33,035 bases of DNA from Candidatus Uhrbacteria bacterium (lineage in GTDB: Bacteria; Patescibacteriota; Patescibacteriia; UBA9934; GWF2-40-263). The DNA is taken from NCBI GenBank assembly GCA_018700535.1, contig JABITQ010000025.1, positions 1-33,035 on the forward strand, read 5' to 3'. Position numbers and translations under genes: made by a program. Numbering within the stretch: the first letter of the stretch is position 1; every line of letters starts with the position of its first letter. The notes below the pieces were generated by a model. It searched no databases, was not told the origin of the DNA, and was given only the letters and a program-made list of their open reading frames with translations. Shown here in pieces: positions 14,134-21,218 of this stretch.

Positions 14134-14162
14134 ATAATAACATGATGGCTTTTGCGTGGCAA
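14134..14162 (-). promoter_or_regulatory. Promoter of tRNA-Glu
   Basis: TTGCCA (14157-14162), 17 bp, TATTAT (14134-14139), with TG one base upstream of the -10. Both hexamers are identical to those of the upp promoter. Confidence 0.78.
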
Positions 14163-14180
14163 GATCTAAACTCCCCACAT

Positions 14181-14288
14181 TTGACACACCCCACACAATC
14201 CGACATATTCCCCGTGGGGAAACCCAGGAGAACACACCTGTGACTTTTTCGCTACCGGTCACGTGAAGGGTGTGTTTTTTGTTTTGTT
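14181..14288 (+). ncRNA. Promoter-terminator unit without a gene: candidate small RNA or 8-codon leader ORF
   Basis: TTGACA (14181-14186), 17 bp, CATATT (14204-14209) is followed about 20 bp later by an AGGAG ribosome-like site and at once by a terminator: ACACACC/GGGTGTGT around GTGAC/GTCAC, then TTTTTTGTTTTG (14231-14288). The only frame after the AGGAG is GTG plus seven codons, lying inside the terminator stem. The transcript would be about 70 nt. The inverted repeat TTCCCC-GT-GGGGAA (14208-14221) sits at the predicted transcription start. Confidence 0.5.
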
Positions 14289-14314
14289 AAAACTTTTTGT
14301 GTTCAACAAACTTA

Positions 14315-14343
14315 TTGACCACTTTCAATATTTTACCTAAGGT
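14315..14343 (+). promoter_or_regulatory. Promoter of the 183-aa exported protein gene
   Basis: TTGACC (14315-14320), 17 bp, TAAGGT (14338-14343). Confidence 0.68.
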
Positions 14344-14370
14344 CAGATTGTTCTTTCCAAGGAGTAGTCA

Positions 14371-14922
14371 ATGTTGTTTCTGCTGATGCTTGCATGTATT
14401 CATGCGACTCCGAGCGTGGTGACCAGTCCAGTTGCACAGATTGATTCAGACATCTCTGTGCATCATGAATCGTCACCGATTACAGGTGCAGAGTTTTCGT
14501 TTCTGATTTTGGTAGCACAGCAGTGCCCAATGCCGAGCGATGCGCGAGTATGCATTGCTTACATCACAACTGAGTACCCTCAAGATGAAGAACTAGAAGA
14601 GATCATCAAGCTTTTCTCTCGACATGAACAACTCAACGGAGAACACCTAGTTTACGTTCATGGATTCTACAATCACAAGGAAACCGTTTTCTTCCAAGGT
14701 GCTTACACACTCGATTGCAATCCAGCGAACCCATGCTCATTGCACGTAGACCTCAAAGCTGGCGCTGATGGACACGTCCTTATGACATCGTCCATGAGCA
14801 GAGAAACTCTCGAGTGGGAAATTATTGGGAGCAACATCTACCCAATCCAAAGAATACAGAAATTTCCTACACTTGATCAGCAACTACGCCAAGCCCCTGA
14901 GACAACACAAGCATCGCGCTGA
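14371..14922 (+). CDS. Predicted exported protein or lipoprotein, 183 aa
   Basis: AAGGAGTAGTCA precedes the ATG. The N-terminus MLFLLMLACIHATPS is hydrophobic, very short and lacks the usual positive charge. It has an L-M-L-A-C lipobox-like sequence at Cys9 and also a possible signal-peptidase I site after IHA. The mature part is beta-rich with three or four cysteines (QQCPMPSDARVCIAY; DCNPANPCSLHV), suggesting extracytoplasmic disulfides. Its stop codon lies within the terminator. Function unknown. Confidence 0.66.
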   Translation: MLFLLMLACIHATPSVVTSPVAQIDSDISVHHESSPITGAEFSFLILVAQQCPMPSDARVCIAYITTEYPQDEELEEIIKLFSRHEQLNGEHLVYVHGFYNHKETVFFQGAYTLDCNPANPCSLHVDLKAGADGHVLMTSSMSRETLEWEIIGSNIYPIQRIQKFPTLDQQLRQAPETTQASR

Positions 14923-14949
14923 TGACATGTTGCCTCTGGGGTTTTTTAG
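14894..14949 (+). terminator. Terminator overlapping the 183-aa exported protein gene's 3' end
   Basis: CCCC-GAG-CAACA pairs with TGTTG-CTC-GGGG, with an inner CATC/GATG stem, followed by TTTTTTAGTTT. The last ten codons form its 5' arm. Confidence 0.78.
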
Positions 14950-14951
14950 TT

Positions 14952-14988
14952 TAAACAAAACAGCCCGCCCAGAAGCATCTGGACAGGC
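14952..14988 (-). terminator. Terminator of the 174-aa gene
   Basis: GCC-GCCCAGA pairs with TCTGG-C-GGC (14963-14973/14978-14988), minus-strand tail TGTTTTGTTT. Confidence 0.8.
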
Positions 14989-14995
14989 ATTCGTG

Positions 14996-15520
14996 TTACG
15001 CGTGGCGCACAAGCCCCTTGGGATTCTTCACATCTTCAAAGACGGCAATCATCATTGCCATCAGGATTTCAGGGTCTCGACCGATGAACTTGTAGCTCAT
15101 ACCCCCTGTCTTGACGAGATGATGAGCATGGTCATCTTTCCAGACAGCTCTCGTCCATTCGAACTGGCAGATTGTTCCAAATTCGACATCGACCGAAATC
15201 TCAGCGATCATCTCAGCTGGACGAAGAATGCGTTGGTCAAGGTGCATTGTCCAACCATCCTTGTCCCTTGAAGCGTTGAGCCGACTTCTGATACCAATCG
15301 GCCACGGCGACGAGAGATCAACAACGACTTCATCACGTTTCATCATCCTCAGAGCTGGACTTGAATCGACAATTCCAGTCACCTGACTACGCACCGCATC
15401 TCTGCCCATACTTCCTTCAATCATTGTCTTGATCAGCTCAAAGACAGACTCACCCTCACTGAACAGATGCTTGGGATCTAGCCTGTAGAACACTTTTCCG
15501 CGTGGGAACATCTCGCCCAT
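14996..15520 (-). CDS. Unrecognised protein, 174 aa
   Basis: The ATG follows ATAGGAGAAGAC. Begins MGEMFPRGKVFYRLDPKHLF; helices at 20-45 and 140-165 flank a beta-rich middle (DEVVVDLSSPWPIGIRSRLN; EISVDVEFGTICQFEW). His/Asp-rich KDDHAHHLVKTGG near residue 130 could be a ligand site. No signal peptide or membrane helix. General look (strand-rich, late helix) resembles the minus-strand protein at 27919-28428, but I cannot show homology. Single-gene unit. Confidence 0.66.
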   Translation of the reverse strand: MGEMFPRGKVFYRLDPKHLFSEGESVFELIKTMIEGSMGRDAVRSQVTGIVDSSPALRMMKRDEVVVDLSSPWPIGIRSRLNASRDKDGWTMHLDQRILRPAEMIAEISVDVEFGTICQFEWTRAVWKDDHAHHLVKTGGMSYKFIGRDPEILMAMMIAVFEDVKNPKGLVRHA

Positions 15521-15558
15521 GTCTTCTCCTATTGTGCCATATCTCCGTGTATCCTTTC

Positions 15559-15588
15559 AGATTACCGGCTGGTCACACATGTTGCCAA
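15559..15588 (-). promoter_or_regulatory. Promoter of the 174-aa gene
   Basis: TTGGCA (15583-15588), 18 bp, TAATCT (15559-15564) on the minus strand. Confidence 0.52.
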
Positions 15589-15637
15589 GGAGAGCCCTTG
15601 GTTCAAAAAAACTATCAGGGATCAGGATGCCGGTCAA

Positions 15638-15666
15638 TTGATGTTGCAGAAAACTAATGCTAGGCT
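15638..15666 (+). promoter_or_regulatory. Promoter of the 141-aa plus-strand gene
   Basis: TTGATG (15638-15643), 17 bp, TAGGCT (15661-15666). It leaves only about 10 nt of leader, just enough for the ribosome site. Confidence 0.55.
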
Positions 15667-15682
15667 CATGTTAGGAGGAAGC

Positions 15683-16108
15683 ATGAAAAAGCTCACAGTA
15701 TTTATTCTGGCCGCTTACCCCACAGAGAACTGGCTCCGTAGAACTCGACAGCGCAGAGAGCCGACTTTGTTTGAGTGGCTTGATGCCGAAGACATCGAAC
15801 TTTTCGAAGTGCAATGGGATGGTCGTATTGATGCGCTCATCAAAGCGTTCCGCAGGGGCGATCAATTCGTTGTCCGAGCAAGCAACTACATGAACCCAGA
15901 AGAGCGCTCCAACTTTAGGGGCAACCCCAAACCAGATTGGATGGGTGTCGTTGTTCGCACATGCGCTGCTCTCGGTATTCCAATCTTCTACAACGGACAC
16001 ATCATGCACCCAAGCCCTGTCAGAGACTACGACATTGAATGGAGTGATCACGGCAGAGGAAAAGATGAACTCATAGAAGCCCTGTCTCCATTCGTGGTGG
16101 AAACCTAG
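15683..16108 (+). CDS. Unrecognised alpha/beta protein, 141 aa
   Basis: The ATG at 15683 has TTAGGAGGAAGC upstream, a near-ideal ribosome site; in-frame codons before it lie within the promoter. Strand-helix alternation is Rossmann-like (KKLTVFILAAYPTENWL; GDQFVVRASNYMNPEE; WMGVVVRTCAALGIPIFYNG). A nucleotide- or sugar-binding alpha/beta fold is plausible, but no catalytic motif stands out. No clear terminator follows, and the next promoter starts 18 bp downstream. Confidence 0.66.
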   Translation: MKKLTVFILAAYPTENWLRRTRQRREPTLFEWLDAEDIELFEVQWDGRIDALIKAFRRGDQFVVRASNYMNPEERSNFRGNPKPDWMGVVVRTCAALGIPIFYNGHIMHPSPVRDYDIEWSDHGRGKDELIEALSPFVVET

Positions 16109-16126
16109 AGCGTCTCAACATATACA

Positions 16127-16155
16127 TTGACAGAAACCTCTCTGTCGACTATATT
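16127..16155 (+). promoter_or_regulatory. Promoter of the response-regulator gene
   Basis: TTGACA (16127-16132), 17 bp, TATATT (16150-16155). CCCGGTCTTC directly downstream recurs at the two tandem-paralog promoters. Confidence 0.78.
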
Positions 16156-16182
16156 GTCCCGGTCTTCAAAGTGGAGTTTCTT

Positions 16183-16554
16183 TTGAACAAACCGGTACTG
16201 GTCATCATCGACGACGACGATCAACTTCGCAAAGCAGTAAGTCGCATACTTGCGCGATGCGGATTCGATGTCCATGCATTCGACAATCCAGATGATGCTC
16301 TTCTATACATCGAAGAGAACCCGGAGTTCTCTGGTATCTTGTCTGATTTCGACATGGCATCAACTCGAAACGGCATTCAAGTGTTCCACGAGGTTCAACC
16401 GATCCTGAGTGGGAGACCGTTCGTTCTTCTCACCGGCACAGAAGATCTCGAGGAAAGGTATCCAGGACTTCCTTCTGAGTGCGTGGTCCGTAGAAAACCA
16501 TGTATCATCAAAAGCCTGCTACCTGATCTCCCGGCCCTGCCCCCGTCTGCTTGA
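16183..16554 (+). CDS. Stand-alone response-regulator receiver (CheY-like), 123 aa, TTG start
   Basis: Single receiver domain with no output domain. Acidic pocket DDDD at 10-13 after the first strand (PVLVII), phosphoacceptor Asp55 in ILSDFDMA, conserved Thr84 in VLLTGTE and Lys105-Pro106 in VRRKP. DMA replaces the usual xMP after the active Asp, and ASTRNG precedes helix 3. TTG at 16183 is preferred because GTGGAG lies 6 nt upstream; the frame opens four codons earlier at a GTG inside that site. No histidine kinase is visible in the window, so the partner is unknown. The stop lies inside the terminator. Confidence 0.88.
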   Translation: MNKPVLVIIDDDDQLRKAVSRILARCGFDVHAFDNPDDALLYIEENPEFSGILSDFDMASTRNGIQVFHEVQPILSGRPFVLLTGTEDLEERYPGLPSECVVRRKPCIIKSLLPDLPALPPSA

Positions 16555-16568
16555 TGGGGGTCTTTTGT
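16538..16568 (+). terminator. Terminator of the response-regulator gene
   Basis: CCCCC (16540-16544) and GGGGG (16556-16560) pair around the stop codon, then TCTTTTGTT. Confidence 0.78.
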
Positions 16569-16570
16569 TA

Positions 16571-16611
16571 CACAAACAAAAGACCCCCCGTCGCCAAAGC
16601 TTCGGGGGGTC
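16571..16611 (-). terminator. Terminator of the 321-aa paralog gene
   Basis: GACCCCCCG/CGGGGGGTC (16582-16590/16603-16611), minus-strand tail TTTTGTTTG. With the convergent plus-strand terminator it makes a 14-bp inverted repeat (GGGGGTCTTTTGTT). Confidence 0.88.
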
Positions 16612-16636
16612 GTGCGTTGAGGCCTGCGTTTGACCT

Positions 16637-17602
16637 CTAGTGTTCTTCGTCTCCTTGCACCTGTTTGGCCAGCAATCGATCAAACCTCGCTGAGAGCTCG
16701 GGAGATCCGGCACGAAACGAGCTGGCCATACAACGAAAGACAACAATGCTCACCCCATCAGCAACCAGAGCCTCCAAGCGATCAGACCAATCACCCACCA
16801 ACAAATCCCTGATCCTTCGCAAGGTATCAAGCAACCACGGATGCTTTTCTCGCGCTGAGCTAGAAACTGCCCACTGAAACAAAGTCCAGGTGTGTTCAAT
16901 ATTTCTGTTTGTAAGCACCTCAAGGATCCCGATCTGACACGATCTGTCTTTCACCTTCATGCTCATCATCTGCTGAACAAACTGGTCAACCTGCTCCGCA
17001 CGCATCACATTGATCAACTCAACGATTATGGCGCCATCACGCTCAGCATCTTCGTAAGATACAAGTCCAGTGAAAGTTTCCCTGAAAAGCTCGGACGCGT
17101 AATCAAGCACATCATCAGACTCAAGCCTGCTGATCATGTACCTGCGAGTCTCGTCGTCGAGGTTGCCGGTGTTGATCCGCTTGAGCATGACCGAGCTCGA
17201 GGCACACACATCGACAAACTGCTTCATGAGTTCAAAGTGCATGCTTCCACCAGCAATCACCGCTTCGACACTGGCATCATCTTGCAAAATGTATGATCCG
17301 TGAATCGCCAACGTGGCGAGCCTGAAATCATCGTCTGATGATTTCATCCACTCAGGATGTGTCACACAAGCCTCAGCGAGAACGAGTCCGCTCTCGTTGC
17401 GACCACTCTGACTAGTCACGCGCAACCCTGCAGATACACGAACTTCCCGCAGGTCACCATCAATCCTTTCACGGACGTACAAGTCGACATCCCCCACACG
17501 ATGATCACGGCCGTACACAATTGCGGCATAGGGCGTTTCAGCCCCGACAACCACAACGCTATTTTGACCAAACACCACTGCACGAAATCCTTCACTACCC
17601 AT
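16637..17602 (-). CDS. Helical-repeat protein with small N-terminal domain, 321 aa (paralog A1)
   Basis: The ATG has CTCGAGGTGTCGTT upstream. Residues 1-75 form a beta-rich domain (RAVVFGQNSVVVVGAETPYA, then VGDVDLYVRERIDG). The rest is helical and reads like HEAT/ARM-type repeats. It is clearly related to 24122-24928: matching blocks are PYA-x-IV, GD-x-DL, a conserved SGLV/GGLVVAEAC-like stretch, S-x-DDF, LD-ETR-MIS, YA-ELF and V-x-F-x-QM. Its leader also matches that gene's leader. It carries ~55 extra C-terminal residues. No signal peptide. Function unknown. Confidence 0.72.
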   Translation of the reverse strand: MGSEGFRAVVFGQNSVVVVGAETPYAAIVYGRDHRVGDVDLYVRERIDGDLREVRVSAGLRVTSQSGRNESGLVLAEACVTHPEWMKSSDDDFRLATLAIHGSYILQDDASVEAVIAGGSMHFELMKQFVDVCASSSVMLKRINTGNLDDETRRYMISRLESDDVLDYASELFRETFTGLVSYEDAERDGAIIVELINVMRAEQVDQFVQQMMSMKVKDRSCQIGILEVLTNRNIEHTWTLFQWAVSSSAREKHPWLLDTLRRIRDLLVGDWSDRLEALVADGVSIVVFRCMASSFRAGSPELSARFDRLLAKQVQGDEEH

Positions 17603-17656
17603 AACGACACCTCGAGCTTGTGGACTGTTCCACGATTTGAGTTTTTGAGATTCACA
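17603..17656 (-). promoter_or_regulatory. Conserved leader of paralog A1
   Basis: From the minus strand: GTGAATCTC, then a GTGGA/TCCAC hairpin, then the ribosome site. The same order occurs before 24122-24928. No good -35/-10 pair is visible upstream, so the gene may be read from the preceding small gene's promoter. Confidence 0.55.
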
Positions 17657-17703
17657 TTGCTTCTCTATTTGTCTCCAAGCTTACTTAGACACAAGTAGAG
17701 AAC

Positions 17704-17733
17704 GGCGAGTCGAATGTGTGCATTCGACTCGCC
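17704..17733. repeat. Perfect 13-bp hairpin with 4-base loop
   Basis: GGCGAGTCGAATG (17704-17716) and CATTCGACTCGCC are exact complements. Neither side has a proper T-run (GTTCTCTACTTG on the minus strand), so it is a weak terminator, processing site or stabilising hairpin between the 68-aa gene and paralog A1. Confidence 0.75.
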
Positions 17734-17738
17734 CGTGA

Positions 17739-17945
17739 CTAGTGCCACCTGAGCATCGAGAGTATCGATGACCGAGTGTGCCCTGGCGGTGATGGCGATT
17801 TTGCCAGTTTGCGATTTGCAATCTTCCGCGCGCGTGTCTCGGCACGCTCCACGAGAGCCATGCCGATTAGTGCACACGCAAAAATGACCAAGACCCATGG
17901 ATGCTGAAGAAGCTGATCCACGCCGTGCTGAATAGGTTGATACAT
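17739..17945 (-). CDS. Small single-pass membrane protein, 68 aa
   Basis: One clear hydrophobic segment (WVLVIFACALIGMALV, about 17-32) is followed by a strongly basic stretch (ERAETRARKIANRKLAK), suggesting N-out/C-in topology with the basic tail in the cytoplasm. AAGGGAATTCGGG precedes the ATG. A good promoter lies upstream with a ~66-nt leader. A different frame across the same region is also open but lacks a ribosome site and membrane logic. Possibly cotranscribed with paralog A1. Confidence 0.6.
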   Translation of the reverse strand: MYQPIQHGVDQLLQHPWVLVIFACALIGMALVERAETRARKIANRKLAKSPSPPGHTRSSILSMLRWH

Positions 17946-18017
17946 CCCGAATTCCCTTGTTTGAGTGATGGTGCTACTTGCACCAAGTGTACTACCTTAC
18001 CGAAAAGAGTACGGCAA

Positions 18018-18046
18018 AAAATAGCATTATTATTGATCTTTGTCAA
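18018..18046 (-). promoter_or_regulatory. Promoter of the 68-aa membrane protein gene
   Basis: TTGACA (18041-18046), 17 bp, TATTTT (18018-18023) on the minus strand. Confidence 0.78.
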
Positions 18047-18056
18047 TGTATCGAAA

Positions 18057-18080
18057 CTAAAAAACCCTCGTTTTGAGGGT
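18057..18080 (-). terminator. Terminator of the beta-helix protein gene
   Basis: ACCCTC/GAGGGT (18064-18069/18075-18080) with flanking AAA/TTT pairs, minus-strand tail TTTTTTAG. Confidence 0.85.
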
Positions 18081-18106
18081 TTTCATTCTATCTATTTTTC
18101 TTCAAC

Positions 18107-20371
18107 CTATAGCTCAAACGCCCCAGCATCACACACCCCAAACCGCCCAAAAGATCGCTGGTCAGCAGTTACCACTACTCCACTTACATCCGTGCAATCC
18201 GCCGCTGGGATCATATCAACTGCCGCTGAACTGCGTCGAAGTGCGTGAGTTTTGGTTGGGCCACCGTTGTGTCCGAGTGACTTCATGTTTGCACTTACAC
18301 CAAACAAATCTCCGTTTACGACACTGACATTACAACCGGCATACTCATTAATAATCGAGTACCCCAACGTATTCACAACTCCAGATGATGCATAGCAATC
18401 AGCCATTCCTGTGCCTCCGTCACGGTTTTGATCCATAACCACTGCTTTGAGGTCTACGTTTGAAGTTCTGTGTCCAAAATATCCTCCTCCACTTCCTCCA
18501 CTATATATTCCCAACAGGTTCGACTCGTTCTCAGCAATTGTTACAAACGAGAGTGTGGCGTTAGAACCATTATAGATCCCGCCCCCAAGTTTACCTGCTG
18601 TGTTGCCGCTAATTGTTGTGTTCAAGGCAACAAGCTGAACATCACTGTGCACACCACCACCAAATTGCCCCGATGCATTGTGACTGATCTCAGAGTTGGT
18701 AATACTTAATTCGTTTTTATTGTATACCCCACCTCCGTAATTACTAACAGCGTTATTTCCAAAAATCGCCGCTGTATCAATTGTTACATACGCCAGACTT
18801 GAAGTAGATACTCCACCACCACTCACAGCAGCAATGTTGCCACCAATGGTTACGTCAGAAAGCGAATGTGTTCCGTTCCCAAGGGCAAGTCCCCCACCAT
18901 AATACCCAGATACATTTCCTGAAAAATCTGAGTTCTCAACTTCTGACAAACCACTAAGCGCTGCACCTCCACCTGAAGACGTTGCTGAGTTTCCGACAAA
19001 GACTGAGTCTACGATTCGCACAGAAGAGTACGCTCCGCTTTGCACTCCTCCACCACCGCGCGAACGATTTGCATCAAATACCAAACGTTCCAAAACAGTT
19101 CTCCCTGAACCTGCGAGCAAAATCCCTCCCCCAGGACCAACAGATTGGTTTCCTTTAAACATGGTATCTCGAATTGAGCCGGTGGATGCGCTTGAAATTG
19201 CTCCACCACCAATAGGCCCTGCTGCCACATTGTCTCTAAATTCAGAGTTGAATACCTGCATCTGATTAAAGATGTCTTGATAAATCGCTCCACCATTAAG
19301 TGACTCGTTGTGAGCGAATACAGAATTGTCGATATTTAACTCGGCAGCAGAAAAGATTGCTCCTCCTTTAGCCACAGAAATGTTTCGATCAAAATACACG
19401 CGCTCAAAATTTCCAACAGATGACGAGGACATCAGTGTGATCGCAGCTCCAGAACCCAACCTCGACACATTGTCCTGAAAGAATGAATCCCGAACATCGA
19501 CTCCTCCACGACCTACACGCAAACCTCCACCTCCACCTGCGGAGTTCATTCTGAATCCGCTATATGCAACATCAAGCGTGGCGTCTTCGTTGTAAACAGC
19601 CCCACCAGAACCAGTTGCATTGTTGCTTGTAAAATCTGTCTGCGTGATTGTGATCGATCCAAAATCTCCTCGGATCGCTCCACCATCATCAGACGCATTA
19701 TTAAACTCAAATTGACTTGCAACAATATCAACGACACCACCATTGTTAAAGATAGCTCCCCCATCTCCATAAGCAGAATTATATTCAAACATCGAATTGC
19801 TGACTGAAAGGTTACCTGTGTTCGCAACACCTCCACCCACACCAGGAACTCCAGCTGACCACATGGCCATGTTTCGCGCCACGACAACTGAATCAAGAAC
19901 GAGATCTCCGTTGTTCAAAACACCTGCACCAAATTCAGTACGTCCGTTTTGAATTGTCATGTCCTGAAGAATCAACGACGCACCTGGATGCACTTCAAAT
20001 GCTCTGTCTAAATATGACGCATCGATCGCCACGTTCCTAGATCCGTTACCAACAATACGTAGTGACCCCGTTGTATCCGTAATATCAAAATCTTTATACT
20101 CTTCATCTGTCGCACCACTTGTTAAGAGCACACGATACAATCCATCGTGTTTAAACGTAATAATGTCATCACCTGGGTTTGCATTCGCTTCCCGAATCGC
20201 AGACCTAAGTGTGCACCCATTCAAATTACAGGGCCACAGTTGATCTTGATACATCGTCACCTCATACGTTGCCGCACTTACTCCCTGGGCAAAAATAAAA
20301 GATCCAAGTAAAAGGATCGGGATAACAACGAATAAACTTAGGCGAGACACTGTGTGGTTGATCAACATCAT
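18107..20371 (-). CDS. Secreted parallel beta-helix protein with CSLREA-like and choice-of-anchor-Q-like ends, 754 aa
   Basis: Residues 1-33 are a Sec signal peptide (basic SRLS, long hydrophobic core, cleavage after GVSA). Next comes CTLRSAIREANANPGDD, the CSLREA-type motif that opens many surface beta-helix proteins. Residues ~130-640 are imperfect ~25-residue repeats of the GGG-(V/I/A)-x-N type with runs of S/T/N, predicting a right-handed parallel beta helix. The C-terminus (LGHNGGPTKTHALRRSSAAVDM, then DQRSFGRFGVCDAGAFEL) is the choice-of-anchor-Q ending. Such proteins are surface-attached or released, often adhesins or polysaccharide-binding. No ribosome site is evident before the ATG. 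It has its own promoter and terminator. Confidence 0.85.
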   Translation of the reverse strand: MMLINHTVSRLSLFVVIPILLLGSFIFAQGVSAATYEVTMYQDQLWPCNLNGCTLRSAIREANANPGDDIITFKHDGLYRVLLTSGATDEEYKDFDITDTTGSLRIVGNGSRNVAIDASYLDRAFEVHPGASLILQDMTIQNGRTEFGAGVLNNGDLVLDSVVVARNMAMWSAGVPGVGGGVANTGNLSVSNSMFEYNSAYGDGGAIFNNGGVVDIVASQFEFNNASDDGGAIRGDFGSITITQTDFTSNNATGSGGAVYNEDATLDVAYSGFRMNSAGGGGGLRVGRGGVDVRDSFFQDNVSRLGSGAAITLMSSSSVGNFERVYFDRNISVAKGGAIFSAAELNIDNSVFAHNESLNGGAIYQDIFNQMQVFNSEFRDNVAAGPIGGGAISSASTGSIRDTMFKGNQSVGPGGGILLAGSGRTVLERLVFDANRSRGGGGVQSGAYSSVRIVDSVFVGNSATSSGGGAALSGLSEVENSDFSGNVSGYYGGGLALGNGTHSLSDVTIGGNIAAVSGGGVSTSSLAYVTIDTAAIFGNNAVSNYGGGVYNKNELSITNSEISHNASGQFGGGVHSDVQLVALNTTISGNTAGKLGGGIYNGSNATLSFVTIAENESNLLGIYSGGSGGGYFGHRTSNVDLKAVVMDQNRDGGTGMADCYASSGVVNTLGYSIINEYAGCNVSVVNGDLFGVSANMKSLGHNGGPTKTHALRRSSAAVDMIPAADCTDVSGVVVTADQRSFGRFGVCDAGAFEL

Positions 20372-20428
20372 AATACAGCAAGTTAATTTGAAACGATTCT
20401 AACACAAAATTGATAAACTAAGTGTAAA

Positions 20429-20457
20429 AATTTAACAGCTTTTTCCCATTTTGTCAA
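20429..20457 (-). promoter_or_regulatory. Promoter of the beta-helix protein gene
   Basis: TTGACA (20452-20457), 17 bp, TAAATT (20429-20434) on the minus strand; leader about 50 nt. A TATTAT nearer the ATG (20370-20375) overlaps the start codon and is less likely. Confidence 0.72.
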
Positions 20458-20482
20458 TGATTAATGCCATACTTTGTCACAA

Positions 20483-20546
20483 TCAAAAAACTCCACAATG
20501 TGAGCAACGGACACCCTCGTACAGGGGTCGTTGCTTTATTGTGGAG
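20483..20546 (-). terminator. Long branched terminator of the 167-aa gene
   Basis: CTCCACAAT/ATTGTGGAG (20491-20499/20538-20546) extended inward by AGCAACG/CGTTGCT, minus-strand tail TTTTTTGATTG. Confidence 0.9.
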
Positions 20547-20558
20547 CCTGGTTCTGAC

Positions 20559-21062
20559 CTAGTCACCTGTTGTGTGAGAACGATGCCCCCAACGCTCAAC
20601 CACCTTGGCTAGAAATGCTTCCCCCTTCTCAAGCATTGGTGCATCGCGTGTCGACACGTTGTCAGGAAGCCGAGCGCGGAGGAACCTTTGCTCAAACTGC
20701 TCAGTGACTTCTCTTGGAAGAGTGATGAACATCTCCTCGAGTCTCCTTGCATTCCTAGCTCGAAGCTCCATTGGGTAATCTGGATCGATGGCCCCTACAA
20801 AGAAGATGAGGAAGGTTCTCTGGTGATAATGCTTCAGCATCAAATACTTGAGTGGATCGTAGGGATGCTCGCCAGGCTCATCCACTGTGATGGTATCGGC
20901 AGGTTGAAGCCACATTCGAACATATGCATTGTCTCTGGTGGAAGGTGCTGTTTCAACCTTGCCATCAACCACCTCAAATAAATGAATCACGCCGTCGCGT
21001 TCTCGAACCGCCGCTCGACAAGCTCTTTCGTTGAACATTCCAATTCGACCTTGAACACTCAT
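20559..21062 (-). CDS. Unrecognised soluble protein, 167 aa
   Basis: The ATG at 21062 has TTGGAGG upstream; the frame opens four codons earlier at a TTG inside the ribosome site. It begins MSVQGRIGMFNERACRAAV, has a strand pair (GVIHLFEVVDGKVET) and an Asp/Pro-rich turn region. Two later helices (ELRARNARRLEEMFITL; TEQFEQRFLRARL) are Arg-rich and amphipathic. No signal peptide. Divergently transcribed from the alpha-CTD-like gene, with -35 elements 20 bp apart, so common control is possible. Family unknown. Confidence 0.66.
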   Translation of the reverse strand: MSVQGRIGMFNERACRAAVRERDGVIHLFEVVDGKVETAPSTRDNAYVRMWLQPADTITVDEPGEHPYDPLKYLMLKHYHQRTFLIFFVGAIDPDYPMELRARNARRLEEMFITLPREVTEQFEQRFLRARLPDNVSTRDAPMLEKGEAFLAKVVERWGHRSHTTGD

Positions 21063-21084
21063 GAATGCCTCCAATTGGACTTAG

Positions 21085-21113
21085 AAAATATACTCGCGAA
21101 AGCGTTTTGTCAA
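21085..21113 (-). promoter_or_regulatory. Promoter of the 167-aa gene
   Basis: TTGACA (21108-21113), 17 bp, TATTTT (21085-21090) on the minus strand. Confidence 0.78.
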
Positions 21114-21133
21114 CCCATGTAGACCAAGAATGA

Positions 21134-21162
21134 TTGACCCAACATCACATCAATGCTAGTTT
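21134..21162 (+). promoter_or_regulatory. Promoter of the alpha-CTD-like gene
   Basis: TTGACC (21134-21139), 17 bp, TAGTTT (21157-21162). Confidence 0.68.
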
Positions 21163-21186
21163 GACTTGTCATTTCATTTGACCCGC

Positions 21187-21206
21187 TTAGCTGAGGTTAG
21201 CTGAGG
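21187..21206 (+). repeat. Tandem 10-bp repeat in the leader of the alpha-CTD-like gene
   Basis: TTAGCTGAGG occurs twice head to tail, about 18 nt after the predicted transcription start and just before the GGAGG ribosome site. Confidence 0.8.
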
Positions 21207-21218
21207 CTGGAGGCGCAC

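Noticed and set aside
16891-17296. Plus-strand frame opposite paralog A1
   Set aside because: It has no promoter or ribosome site and is explained by the codon pattern of the minus-strand gene.
17665-17898. A 77-codon minus-strand frame overlapping the 68-aa membrane protein
   Set aside because: It crosses the perfect hairpin and has no ribosome site. The other frame has a membrane helix followed by a positive-inside tail.
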